64,000 bases of DNA from Podospora comata (taxonomy: Eukaryota > Ascomycota > Sordariomycetes > Sordariales > Podosporaceae), in assembly GCA_017354895.1 (NCBI GenBank), contig CP071493.1:496001-560000 (forward strand). Reading direction: 5' to 3'. The notes below the pieces were generated by a model. That model saw nothing but the letters and a program-made list of their open reading frames with translations. It made no database searches and was not told the DNA's origin. This document shows positions 42,407 through 52,450 of the stretch, piece by piece. Position 1 is the stretch's first letter, and each line of letters begins with the position of its first letter. A program made the position numbers and the translations under genes.

Positions 42407-43181
42407 GATGAATCCAAGCAACCACTGCAGGTGGGTGAAGAGAATGTCCAGAGAGTGAATATGGTGCAAAAAACTGTTCATAGGGGCCAAGGCGTTATCA
42501 GTGCAAACAGGATGGCCCTAAAGAAGCCACAAAGCCCTTGTTTCTATCAAAGTTTCACTGAGCAAATGCTTATTTCGAGATCACGCGGAGTGCTGCCAGC
42601 TGCCATCTCCTCGAGGGGGAAATTCCCAAGCTGCCGATGCAGGTATGCACAAGTTGGTGGTGATAGCCCCAAGAACGATGCCTCATCCAACAAGACGAAA
42701 GACTGCGGTCTAATCTATTCTAGATATTGATTTCTGCCGTAACCTAATAAGAATGAGCATCTAACCTTTTCCCGGGCCTTCAAGTACCACTTCGATATGT
42801 TCCAACATAAGGTATACACATCTCAGATTTTAAGGCACGTGCCAAAAGACATTAAAGACACCTTCAGCATTCTTGTTAATACCTCATCGAACCCGATAGA
42901 GACCCATCTAGAGATTTCATGGACGCATCTCCAAATATCTGTTTGCGGTTTGTTCTCTAGAAACGGCCATGATCTGTCATGGCAATAGACACGGACGAAT
43001 TGAGAATCCAGATTCTACGCCAGAACACCTTGACTTCGCTTCGGTGTCCCGATCTCTAGCATGTACATAAATGAATCGTCGCAAGTAATATATGCTCAAC
43101 CATAGGTAGAGAAGATTTCTTATGCACGCTCTAAAAGGCGGTATCCATCCCCTCTCCATCCATCTACCCACATAAACCCCT
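42407..43181. other. Intergenic, no gene seen
   Basis: About 775 bp between the F-box gene start and the 3' end of the Lys-tRNA synthetase gene. No coding or RNA gene is seen. Confidence 0.5.
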
Positions 43182-44951
43182 CTACTCCCCCTTCTTCTCC
43201 CTTTCCTCCCCCGTAACCCCCCCAACAGCAGCATTACTCCCCCCCACCACCACGTTCCTCAGATTCCCAAAACTCAACACCTCACTAATCCTCCCCGTCC
43301 CCGCCATCAGCATGACCAACCTCTCCACTCCACACCCCCAACCCCCTGTCGGCGGCAGCCCGCTCGCCAGCGCATAGCAAAAACTCTCATCCACCTCCAC
43401 CTTCTGCCCCTCCTCCACATCCTTCTGCCTGATCTGCTCCGCAAACTTCTCCCTCTGGGCAAACGGATCGTTCTCCTCCTCGTACATGTTCGCCAGCTCC
43501 TTCCCCTTGACAAACAGCTCTGTCCTTGCCGAGACGTGCTGGTTCGTCTTGGGGCAGAGGAAGGATTTGGAAAGGGGGGACATGACGACGGGGTGGTGGG
43601 TGATGAACAAGGGGGTGGTGAGGGACAGGGGTTCAATGTACCGCTCGGCCAGCTTGTCGAGGAGTTTGGGAAGGGGGAAGTGGTCTTGGCCCTCAAAAGG
43701 GGGGACCGAGTTTGAGTTGAGAAGCGACAGAAGGTCCGAGTGGGCGGAGGGGGTGGTCAAGTCGGGGAAGGTGAACCCCAACTTGTCATGGAGGGTGGGG
43801 ATGAATTCTGCTTGTTGAAAGGGTTGTTGGTAGATGGACAGGTCGGAGATTTCGGGGAGTGAGGACAAGGTGCCGTTGGAGATGAGCTTAGCGCAGTGCT
43901 CGGCAACGCCGCGGATGAGATCTTGGGTGATGGTGATGAGGTCCTGAAGGTTTGCGTAGGCGTGGTAGAACTCGCAGATGGTGAACTCTGGGTTGTGGGT
44001 TTGGTCGATGCCCTCGTTGCGGAACGCCGGGCCGAGCTCAAACACGCGGTCTACACCTCCGACGACGAGACGCTTGAGCCACAGCTCAGGGGCAATGCGG
44101 AGAGTGACATCTCTGCTCACTGCTTCAGCATGCATGGTGAATGGCCTGGCCACGGCACCGCCAGCATTGCCAGAGAGGATAGGAGTCTGAAACTCAAGGA
44201 AGTTGCGCTCATGAAAGAAGTCTCGGAGATAGCGAGTGATGTAGGACCGCAGACGAAGGGTATCTACGGTTCTACGGTTGGCCAGCATGTCAATATGACG
44301 ATGCAGGGTATCTTCAACCTTCTCCGGCCGGGGCACCAAGCTCGGCGCCAAAACTTCAGGAAGCTGGGTGGCTTGGATGGAGAGCTCGCCTGTCTTGCTT
44401 CGCGTGGCCTTGCCCGTGACAGCTATTCAATGGCAACACAACAGGCGTCAGCATGCATGGCCACGCTTTCTACCCAAGATGGATATACACAGTTCACGAA
44501 GATGGGACGCACAAATGATATCACCCCTGTTCAGCAACCGGGCTAAATTCTTCAAACCAGAACCAGTCGTACCATCGACCAGCTTCCCCAAGTTACATAG
44601 TCCTTGAACATTCTCAAACTCGCTCCTCACATCAATAAAGACGAGCTTCGACCCGGCACGACGGACAGATTCGACCCGTCCTCGCAAGGTGACCTCCTCT
44701 TCCGCCACAACGCCCTGCTGAATGTCCTGATACTTGGCCCGGAAGTCGGGGACGCGCATAATCTCACCACCATCATTTCGGATACGGGGATACTTGAGGA
44801 CACCAGCCTGCTCCAGTTCCTGCTGCCGAGCAAGGTGGAAGGAGCAACGCTGCGACAGGTGAGCGCGGCGGAGGTGCGGGAACGCCGCCGCGTGAGGGAC
44901 TGGTACCCGGGCGTACGGCCGCAGGAACTGGAGACTCGGTGATGGTCTCAT
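43182..44951 (-). CDS. MSK1: Lysyl-tRNA synthetase, mitochondrial
   Basis: This class II synthetase charges mitochondrial tRNA-Lys. Two exons (44951-44513 and 44422-43182) with a 90-nt intron (GTGCGT donor, ATAG acceptor) encode 559 residues. The Arg-rich, Ser-rich N-terminus (about residues 1-43) looks like a mitochondrial presequence. The OB-fold anticodon domain contains VTLRGRVESVRRAGSKLVFI and, across the splice, GDIISVTGKATRSKTGELSI. Class II motifs follow: FLEFQTPILSGNAGGAVARPF (motif 1 region, split here as FLEFQTPIL), FELGPAFRNEGIDQTHNPEF (motif 2) and GWGCGVERLVMLMAGTGRIS (motif 3). The final 20 residues after SFGNLRN are Gly/Glu/Lys-rich and not conserved. It is divergent from TIM10. 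Confidence 0.95.
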
Positions 44952-45553
44952 CGCATCATTTCTATTGAGTGTCTGTCAGCTGTTGTCCTGACAAGAAAAT
45001 CCAGACAGAAGACAGTGGAAGAATGTCAGAAAATTGGCATTTGTGATCAACCACGCCGAAGCGTGTCAGTCGCAACGGTTCTAAGGTTTATGCAGGTTCA
45101 TCATATTGCTATAAAATCCAAGGGGCAGAAAAAAATCCATACTTACAATTTACCTATTTCACACCAACAAACCGGGAACTCTGCTTGTTCCCAACGATGC
45201 TGAGGTTGTTGTCCAAAAGCAAAAGGAAAAGACCGCTTCCTCAAAAATATTTTTTGGAGCTCCCATGGTTTTAACACATGCCGCACCCCTCCACCAGAGC
45301 TGAGCTCTAACCAATCACCTCTCTCTCTGATAGGAACCCTCCACGCTTATCTAAAGAACCAACTCTTGGCATGACGAAGTGTTGGAACCCGCAAGCCAGC
45401 CAGCAGCCGCATCGGTTTTTTTGTTTGCCAGAAACCAACATCCATGCAAGCCTCTTGAACCCTCCTCTTTTGACATTCCCATATCGCGATACCATCAACC
45501 GACCCCTTCTCCTTCTTAACCCCATAACAACCAACCCCCAAATACCACCCAAA
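44952..45553. promoter_or_regulatory. Divergent promoter region, MSK1 / TIM10
   Basis: 602 bp separate the start codons of two mitochondrial-protein genes that point away from each other. Both promoters must lie here. A CAATCACC-like box (45314-45321) and a pyrimidine-rich leader before TIM10 are visible. Joint control is inference. Confidence 0.45.
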
Positions 45554-45889
45554 ATGTTCGGATTCGGCCAACCCAAGCTCTCCTCCGAGGAGAAAATCGC
45601 CGCCGTCGAGAACGAGATCAAGGTCATGACCGAGATGCAGACCCGGTATTTACCAGTCCCCCCTAGTATTTCCCCATCCTCCCCTTTTACTGACCATGTT
45701 TCTGCATATAGCATGGCCAAGATCTGCTCCCAAAAGTGCCTCGACTCTACATACCGGGAAGGCGAGCTCTCCAAGGGCGAGGCCTCGTGCCTCGACCGGT
45801 GCAGCGCCAAGTTCTTCGAGGCGCACACCACCATCTCGGAGCAACTCCAAAAGGAGCAGGCCGCCAAGGGTGGCATGATGGGGCGGTAA
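45554..45889 (+). CDS. TIM10: Mitochondrial small Tim chaperone TIM10
   Basis: Tim10 pairs with Tim9 in the intermembrane space and carries hydrophobic precursors to the TIM22 translocase. Two exons (45554-45645 and 45712-45889) encode 89 residues, the usual size. The twin CX3C motif is complete: CSQKC and CLDRC, 16 residues apart, with TYREGELSKGEASC between them. The start MFGFGQPKLSSEEKIAAVE is typical of fungal Tim10. The 66-nt intron (GTATTT donor, ATAG acceptor) is a multiple of three and stop-free, so an unspliced frame also reads through, but splicing restores the continuous helix MQTRMAKICSQKC. Confidence 0.95.
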   Translation: MFGFGQPKLSSEEKIAAVENEIKVMTEMQTRYLPVPPSISPSSPFTDHVSAYSMAKICSQKCLDSTYREGELSKGEASCLDRCSAKFFEAHTTISEQLQKEQAAKGGMMGR

Positions 45890-46346
45890 ATAGTAGGAGA
45901 AGTAAAAGGGAGCTTGTAAGAGTATGGAGGTCGTCGACAGCATAAAAATATTTGGTGAGGGGGATTAGAGCTTATGGGAATGGGATACCACTTATGAATG
46001 CCGTTTCAATGAGGAGAGCAGGATTTTCGTAAACGTGGGAATGTACATTATGACCGAATGGATGGATTACTAGGGGTTGGTTGGGTCCGGCGTGTCCAGA
46101 TTATAGAGGGGTTCTTGCGCTGTTGCTTTTCAATAATGACATCGCTTCTCTGTCTGTTTGGTTTCTGTAAAGGTTTCCTCTGATGAATTTCAATGGATGC
46201 TAGGTATGCTATCGAGGGTTCAAACCTTTCCCCATAAACGCCGTTTCAGTGGCTCAATGCTGTGCTCCCAAACTCCTGGCTGCCTGTCCAAAAAAGACAT
46301 AAAAGTCATCCCAAAATTCGACACTCCCCAAATACCCTTGTCCCCA
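45890..46346. other. Convergent intergenic region, no gene seen
   Basis: 457 bp between the 3' ends of TIM10 and the Stb6-like gene, which face each other. It should contain both 3' untranslated regions and polyadenylation signals. Nothing else is seen. Confidence 0.5.
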
Positions 46347-49131
46347 TCACCTGGACCTTGCTCTAGTGATATTCGGCCCCGAACCAATACCCGTCAGCGT
46401 TCGAACAAGATAATGCGCCCAACTCTCCGTTTCTAATGCAGCCTTGAGCTCTTCCGCCCTGCGCTCAAGATCCTCGACCTGCGCTTCAAACTGCGCCACT
46501 CCATCCTCAACCTCATTCACCTTCCCGACCAGCGCGCTAATCTCATATTCGAGCTTGGCAACCAAGACCTCAACGTCCTTTACGGCTTCGGTCAGGCGTC
46601 CCCTCTCTTCTGCCACCAGCTCCCCACTGCTATGCCTTATTCGTGCGTAGGCCTCGCTGACGGCATGATAGAGAGCTTGAAGCTCCGCCTGCTGAGCGCC
46701 ATACGTTGTATTCAAAATGTCAACCCCTGACAGTTTTCCTGTAACCCAATTGGCGAGGTCTTTTTGTATTTCTTGGAGCCGGTGGTATAAGCTGTAAGCC
46801 AGCTCCGCTTGAGACTGCAAACATGCCGTCGTTGCTGGGTCCACGCCAGCGTCCGATGGGGGCAGATCGGCCAGGCTGATGATCTCGTGCCAGCCAAGAA
46901 CAGCCTCTTCAGCTTCGCTAAAAGACAAACGGCGGGGATAACGGGCGTCATTTAGTGGTCGTTGTAGAGCCTCAATGGTTGTGAAGCTGTGTCTTCGCTG
47001 AAGGAATGATAATGGCAGATCTGAGCTCCCTTGAGCACCGAGAAATTGCTGGGGCTGAGCGTCCAAATCACCTGCCTCTGAAGCCGCGGCCGAAAATGTA
47101 TTCTCTAGTACATCTTTGCGTATCTCGGCTAGCGCTTCTTTTTCCTCTGCTGCTCTGAGCAGTTCTTGGGATGATGTCGACTCAGCCCTGACACCTGTAG
47201 GATGCGTCTCACTCCCTTCTGCACTGCCGTTCAAATCAGATGGCCCTGTTTCGCCAAAATCTCGTTCCTTTGGAGCCCCGTTCGCATACTCCTCCGGTTT
47301 GACCTTCCAGCTGAATGCTTTGCCAACTGCAACCGGGCTCGTCACCGCGGCAGACGAGTGAGCTAACGTCGCTATACTGGGGCTGGAATATCCACTGATG
47401 GCCGTGTCCGGGCTTTCGTCCTTGGAGGGCCTGCTGGCATGGCCCCTCAAACCACCTCCAACAGCATCTCTGATTCGACCCAAACCTGATCGAGCATCGC
47501 TCACTTTTCCAGCAACACCCTTGAAAATTCCCTTTCGTAGAGCATCCCTGTCGCCGGGATTGTGACTTTCGGCTGTGATGGGGGCTGAGTTTGTAACAGG
47601 AGGTGGTGCGTATATGGCGGGGGAATCTTCCCTCTTCTTGGCCTCTAGCTCATCCTCCACTGGCGCAGACTGGGTTCTTCTGCTTCCAGACTGAGGTACA
47701 ATAGTTTCCTCTCGTAATTCTTTGCCAAATGCAGAGCCCGGAGCAGTCTCTTGCTGTGTTCTCCTTGGCTTTCCATGCCAAAGCCATTTTGGTCTTTCAC
47801 CGTAGGCCAAGTTGATAAATTTTCCCAAGTCGACCGTCTCGATATCACCAATATTGGCTTTATCTTTGCCTCCCACCATGCCAATGACAAGCTCGCCGCG
47901 TTTGCCACCAATTTCAGCGACCGTAGATTTGACCGCCCTGTGAACACCCCAACCACCATCTCCCGCGGCTGCCTTGGCTGTGGCACTGTGCAGCTTGAGC
48001 AACGTTTGGCGGTCTAGACGTCTTGTCCTCTCTATCTTGACAGATTTTTGAAAGGTCCCAATGCCCTTTTTGGTGCTTTCAAGGTCAAAAACATCCTTGG
48101 CCACTGGTGCGCCAGAGTAACTGAGCCGATTCCTCGCTCCCATTAGCGTGCCGAGCATCGCTGCCACTGTTGTAGGACCCAAAATGCCGTCTGTCGGTTC
48201 GGTGTTGAAGTACTCGGAGCCAATCTCGGTCCACCAATTGTTGATTGCGGTCTCCGTCACGTCACAGAGTAGCCCATCCACGTATTCCGCATCCAGCATG
48301 CCAAAGATGTGAAGTGCCATCTGGCACATCCTAACCAGCTCCAGAACGGCCTGAGCAAAAGGTATCTTCTCGTTCGTTTTGTATAGTTGCAGAAATTTGG
48401 CCTGCGTAGCGGGTGTTGGATCTGTGAGGGTGAGTCCTGACCTCCCTGAGCACCCTAGCCGCTTGAGATTCTCGTTCACAATGAACACTTGGCGATGCTT
48501 CTGAATGTCTCCGTCGGGCACCGCAATCACAGTAAGGGCGGAAGGAAAGCTACTGAGGTTGGTGACCATGAGCTCTCCAATGTGTGTTTCCTTTGGCCGG
48601 GCATGGTAGTGTTGGATAGCGCTAAAGTATAAGCGTAATCTCGGCGACCAATCCTTCTCTTCTCCTGGTATCTCCAGAATCCCGACGACGACCGAGTGCT
48701 TTGGATCAGCTGTGTAGGTCGCAATGACGAGGGCGGGTGATTGGCGCGAGCAAGCCCATTGTTCGACGAGGTATAGTTCGTAACCAGGGAGGACATATTT
48801 GCGCGTAATAACTGTCACTGTTGGATCGCCTTCGAGAAATCTACAGGCGCAAGCAGAAGCAACACATCAGCAAGCAAGATCGTAAACAAGTGGTGGTTTG
48901 TGGAGCTCACTTGAAAGCTATAGGGTCCGGAAGCACGACTCGTCGGCGATTTGATGCAGGTGGAAGCGCAAGGGCAGCCTCCACTTTGGCGGCTGCGGCA
49001 CCGTCTGGTGTCTCTGGCACCGCGGGCCTGGCATTCTTGTTTGAAGCTGTTCTCGCCAGCGTGATATCTTCTTCGCGATGTGCCCTGCCGTCGAGTGAGG
49101 CGGCAGGAGGAAAGGGTATCCGGATAGACAT
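46347..49131 (-). CDS. Stb6-like (Sin3-binding-type) conserved fungal protein
   Basis: Two exons (49131-48911 and 48840-46347) with a 70-nt intron (GTGAGC donor, GTAG acceptor) encode 904 residues. Across the splice the family block reads RRRVVLPDPIAFKFLEGDP, followed by VLPGYELYLVEQWACSR. These match the fungal STB6/STB2-like family, named from yeast proteins that bind the Sin3 corepressor. The N-terminal third is conserved (DGILGPTTVAAMLGTLMGAR, RTRRLDRQTLLKLH). The middle is Ser/Pro-rich and disordered. The last 200 residues form coiled coils (VAKLEYEISALVGKVNEVED) and end in LVRTLTGIGSGPNITRARSR, a family signature. Its molecular role in filamentous fungi is not established to my knowledge. 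It is divergent from RMD5. Confidence 0.88.
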
Positions 49132-50271
49132 GGCGTGATACGGCGGTACGGCCGTTTTAAGATCAGGACCTAGGCGGCTTGTCACAGCTGGCACAACCGC
49201 CAATATCCATGTCAAACATGGAACCAGCACAAGCTACAAGAGCTCCATCGTGGGGCCGCCTGGGGCGGTGAGGTGTTCCTCCACCCCGGAGTTTGGTGGA
49301 GAGCTTCGGTATCCGTATGCAAGCAGCCGATCGTTTGGTGAGAATGGGGCTGGCGTTTTTGGTGTGTCGTTCAGTCAGGATAGGGGCGAAGTGGAATCGA
49401 TTGCGTGTTGAGGGACTTGCAATGATTCGAGCGAGACCTCCTGGCTGTAGAGTTGGTGATACCTTCTCTTCTCCGTCGTTGGCATGTGATATCCGTAGAA
49501 ACGAGGCAACCAAACCCAAACTTGCAGCTGAGACCAGCTGAGACCTTGCTGCTTGCGGTGTTCCAGCTTTTGAATGCTGTTCCCGAGAGGCCAAGAAGGG
49601 AAGTTCCAGGTTGCCAAACACACCCCACCACACCCACCAACTGCACTCCCCTGCCTCGCTGTGGACAAAATAACTGGCACTGCAAAAGCACTGAACCGCC
49701 TGTGCCTCAAAGGATATTTGATAGGTCTTAAGAATTGTTAATAGGCCTTAAAAGCTATTTTATAGACCTTAAGAAATAGCTAAAAGGCCTATTTTGTGTT
49801 TTAAAAGGTGTAAATGGATAGTCATTGTACATATTGCTGACTTGCAGCGCCAGTTATATTGTCCACATAATGCCTGCCACTTCAGGTAGTTCCTGGCCAC
49901 CACATAGCGCTCGGACCAGCACCGCCAGCGGGGTGGACGTCACCTGGGCGGGCAGCCCCAATCCACGGCTCACGCCACTGCAGCTGCATAGAGCAGGAAG
50001 GCGTTCAATGATTACAGATATTACGATTGATCTGGGTTATTTTATCCCGAACATCCACCGCCAGAAAGTCAACGATACACATTTCAACCGCCTCTAGTAC
50101 ACCTTACAGTGCCTCAATCCTTTATCAATTTGAACAAGGGTCATAGTCTCCAGGTGACGCCATATCGCTAACCGGACTTGCGCTCTCGTCATTCCCACCC
50201 GAATCAAGCAGTCAGCCTTGCAACTGTAGTTGACAGAGCCAGACACAAGCCATTCGCGGCGGCGGACGACC
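49132..50271. promoter_or_regulatory. Divergent intergenic region with an AT-rich palindromic patch
   Basis: 1.14 kb separate the start codons of the Stb6-like gene and RMD5. Both promoters lie here. Most is of ordinary composition, but 49711-49810 is an AT-rich patch built of AGGCCTTAA/TTAAGGTCT-like inverted motifs, listed separately. Confidence 0.5.
49716..49806. repeat. AT-rich patch with repeated AGGCCT/TTAAG palindromic motifs
   Basis: Within 90 bp there are four related motifs in alternating orientation: ATAGGTCTTAAG, AATAGGCCTTAAAA, TAGACCTTAAG and AAAAGGCCTATTTT. GTTAATAGGCCT (49737-49748) recurs exactly at 51830-51841, and AAAGGCCTATTT recurs at 34466-34477. It may be a decayed, RIP-altered dispersed repeat or a short foldback element. 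Confidence 0.6.
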
Positions 50272-51638
50272 ATGGCGTCTGAGAAGCCCAAGCTGGAGGC
50301 GCTCGAAGAAGAATATGCAAAGATCAACAAACTCCCTAGACTCACGAAAGCGGTGGAGCATGTCGACAAGATCATCGAGTTGCTCAGTGCTGCTCGTGAG
50401 CAGGTAGCTTCAGGTAAGCCGAGGTTCACGCTGGCAATGAGATACGGACGAGGTAGGTATATATGCTCAGGTACTGAACAAGCACACCTCTAGCTCCCGA
50501 ATCCCATACAGCCATCACCATCACAAAACTTCAGAATCCCGTGAAGAGCGCATTCGAAGCAGTAAACGATGGGCTTAAAGGGGCAGCTGCCGCCAATAAG
50601 AAGATGGGAAAGGCTCTGGATAAGTCCTTTCCTCTGAAGCCTCTCCCAACAGACCACGATGCCATGGCGGACCACGTGTCTCTGATAAACAGGGCAATCG
50701 CCATGCACTTGCTTAGAGAAGGCCAGTTTAAAGTGGCGTCGACATTCATCGATGAGGTTCAGTCAACGACGAAGCGAGAGAATCCGGAATATTTAGACGA
50801 GCGTATGGACGACGGCAACTACGACGAAGCTGCGTCGACAACGTCGAGCGAGGCCTACGACCTTTCATCCCTCCACTCACAAGAGCTTCAAGAGAGCTTT
50901 GCCGGGATGTACTACATTTTACAAGAGCTAAAAGCTAGGAACCTGATGCCTGCTATTACGTGGGCGAGGAAAAACTCGGTCGAGCTGGAGGCACGAGGGA
51001 GCAATCTTGAGTTTGAACTAAGTAGGCTGCAGTTTGTTTGGCTGTTCAAAGGGCCTTCCGTCAACGGACTACCCGATGACGAGAACAATGGCCAGCGGGG
51101 TGCTCTCCAGTATGCTCGGTCAAACTTTGGCCGTTTCCAAGCACGCCATCTCAACGAGATCAACCAGCTGGCATGCTCCATGGCATTTGCGCCCAACATC
51201 ACCGAGTCCCCGTACAGACAACTGTTTGCGATTGATACTGCCTTCAGTGATGTTGCTTCCTCATTTACCCGCGAGTTCTGCAGTCTGTTGGGCCTCTCGG
51301 CCGAGTCGCCACTCTACCTAGCCGCCACCGCAGGCGCGTTGGCTCTCCCACAGCTGATGAAGTACACGCAAAAGACTCTCGCCAAGGGTACAGAATGGAC
51401 AACCTCCAACGAGATGGCCTTTGAGACACCGCTTCCCGAGAGTATGCTCTACCACAGTATTTTTGTCTGTCCAGTCTCGAAGGAACAAACGACAGACGCC
51501 AACCCACCCATGATGATACCCTGCGGACACGTTTTGGCCAAGGAGACGCTTCAGAAGCTGTGTAAGGGGGCCAGGTTCAAATGTCCATACTGTCCGTCGG
51601 AAGGTATACTGAAGGACGCGCGGCAAATCATTCTCTAG
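50272..51638 (+). CDS. RMD5: RMD5/GID2, RING subunit of the GID/CTLH ubiquitin ligase
   Basis: Rmd5/Gid2 and Fyv10/Gid9 form the RING pair of the GID E3 ligase, which degrades gluconeogenic enzymes such as fructose-1,6-bisphosphatase in yeast. Two exons (50272-50413 and 50494-51638) with an 80-nt intron (GTAAGC donor, CTAG acceptor) encode 428 residues. An N-terminal coiled-coil region is followed by a LisH/CTLH region: INRAIAMHLLREGQFKVAST and QELKARNLMPAITWARKN. Then comes the CRA-type region with LQFVWLF and ARSNFGRFQARHLNEINQLA. The C-terminal degenerate RING reads CPVSKEQ, MMIPCGHVLAKETLQKL and FKCPYCP, the unusual Cys/Ser/His pattern of this family. The ATG at 50272 is chosen because the upstream part of the frame lacks similarity. 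Confidence 0.94.
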
Positions 51639-51794
51639 GACGATGGTGTAGTCAGGACAGCGATGATTGTTTTCATAGCGACAATGAATGTTTTTACAAA
51701 AACAAGTTCATGTTAATGTTTGTCGACAGTAGCACCCTCACCACAAAACAAATGGTAGACGAAAGTAGCTTAACCCATATTGTACCAAGAAACA

Positions 51795-51860
51795 TGCCTT
51801 GAAGGATAATCATCAGGCCTTCGAGGATAGTTAATAGGCCTATTGATATACGTTTGAGGC
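51795..51860. repeat. AT-rich patch sharing GTTAATAGGCCT with 49737-49748
   Basis: This short patch contains CAGGCCTTCGAGG and GTTAATAGGCCTATTGATA. The 12-base match to the patch at 49716-49806 suggests a common dispersed sequence. Confidence 0.5.
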
Positions 51861-52204
51861 ATGGTTTATAGTATAATATCGGGTAACTTACTTCTATGTC
51901 GATTATTTGTAATAGTTGAAAAAAGTGTCTACAAGTCATTGGCAACCTGGAAAGAATTTATCGAAAAAAAGCAAAAGAGTTGGGGTCTGCCTCCGGTCTC
52001 GAACCTAAGCGGTGTGACCTTAATCTCTGTTAGGTGGATATGGCTGCAGTTGGTATTTCAGGCATCCCCTCATACCACAGGGCCATTCCACCCCTCCCCA
52101 GGCGTCCCGAGGTAGAAACTCTTCTCGAACTCGACTTTTATAACCCTCGGAGAGAGGAGTGAGCTAGGGAGGAGCAAAGGGCAGGAGGGTTAGGGAAGGA
52201 GATG

Positions 52205-52316
52205 CGGGAAGGGGCGAGAGGAAGGGGCGAGAGGAAGGGGCGAGAGGAAGGGGCGAGATGGAAGAAGCAAGAGGGAAGGAGCAAAAGAGCAGGGAAGGAG
52301 CAAAAGAGCAGGGAAG
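52205..52316 (+). repeat. Two adjacent purine-rich minisatellites
   Basis: A 13-bp unit (GGGGCGAGAGGAA) is repeated about four times at 52205-52258. It is followed by a 19-bp unit (AAGGAGCAAAAGAGCAGGG) repeated twice at about 52276-52316. All purines lie on the plus strand. The units do not encode a gene. Confidence 0.85.
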
Positions 52317-52450
52317 GCACGAGGGAGAAGAGTAACTTAATTCCTGAAGCCAGACCCAACAATTCCCATCTATCATGTCTCATAACTAAATATAGAACAA
52401 ATCCCATCTCTAACCATGAACAAGAAATCAAAACCGTGTACGACCTTGCC

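Larger units (their letters stand above)
51639..52450. other. Convergent intergenic region, partly repetitive
   Basis: About 810 bp between the 3' ends of RMD5 and the GH76 gene. It holds an AT-rich patch with a GGCCT motif (51795-51860), a sequence with a perfect-looking RNA polymerase III B box on the minus strand (GGTTCGAGACC, 52006-52016) but no tRNA fold, and two purine-rich minisatellites (52205-52316). No gene is seen. Confidence 0.55.

Noticed and set aside
51990-52080. tRNA-like sequence on the minus strand with a perfect B box (GGTTCGAGACC)
   Set aside because: The bases that would form the acceptor and D stems do not pair and no A box lies at the right distance, so it is at most a relic of a tRNA-derived repeat.
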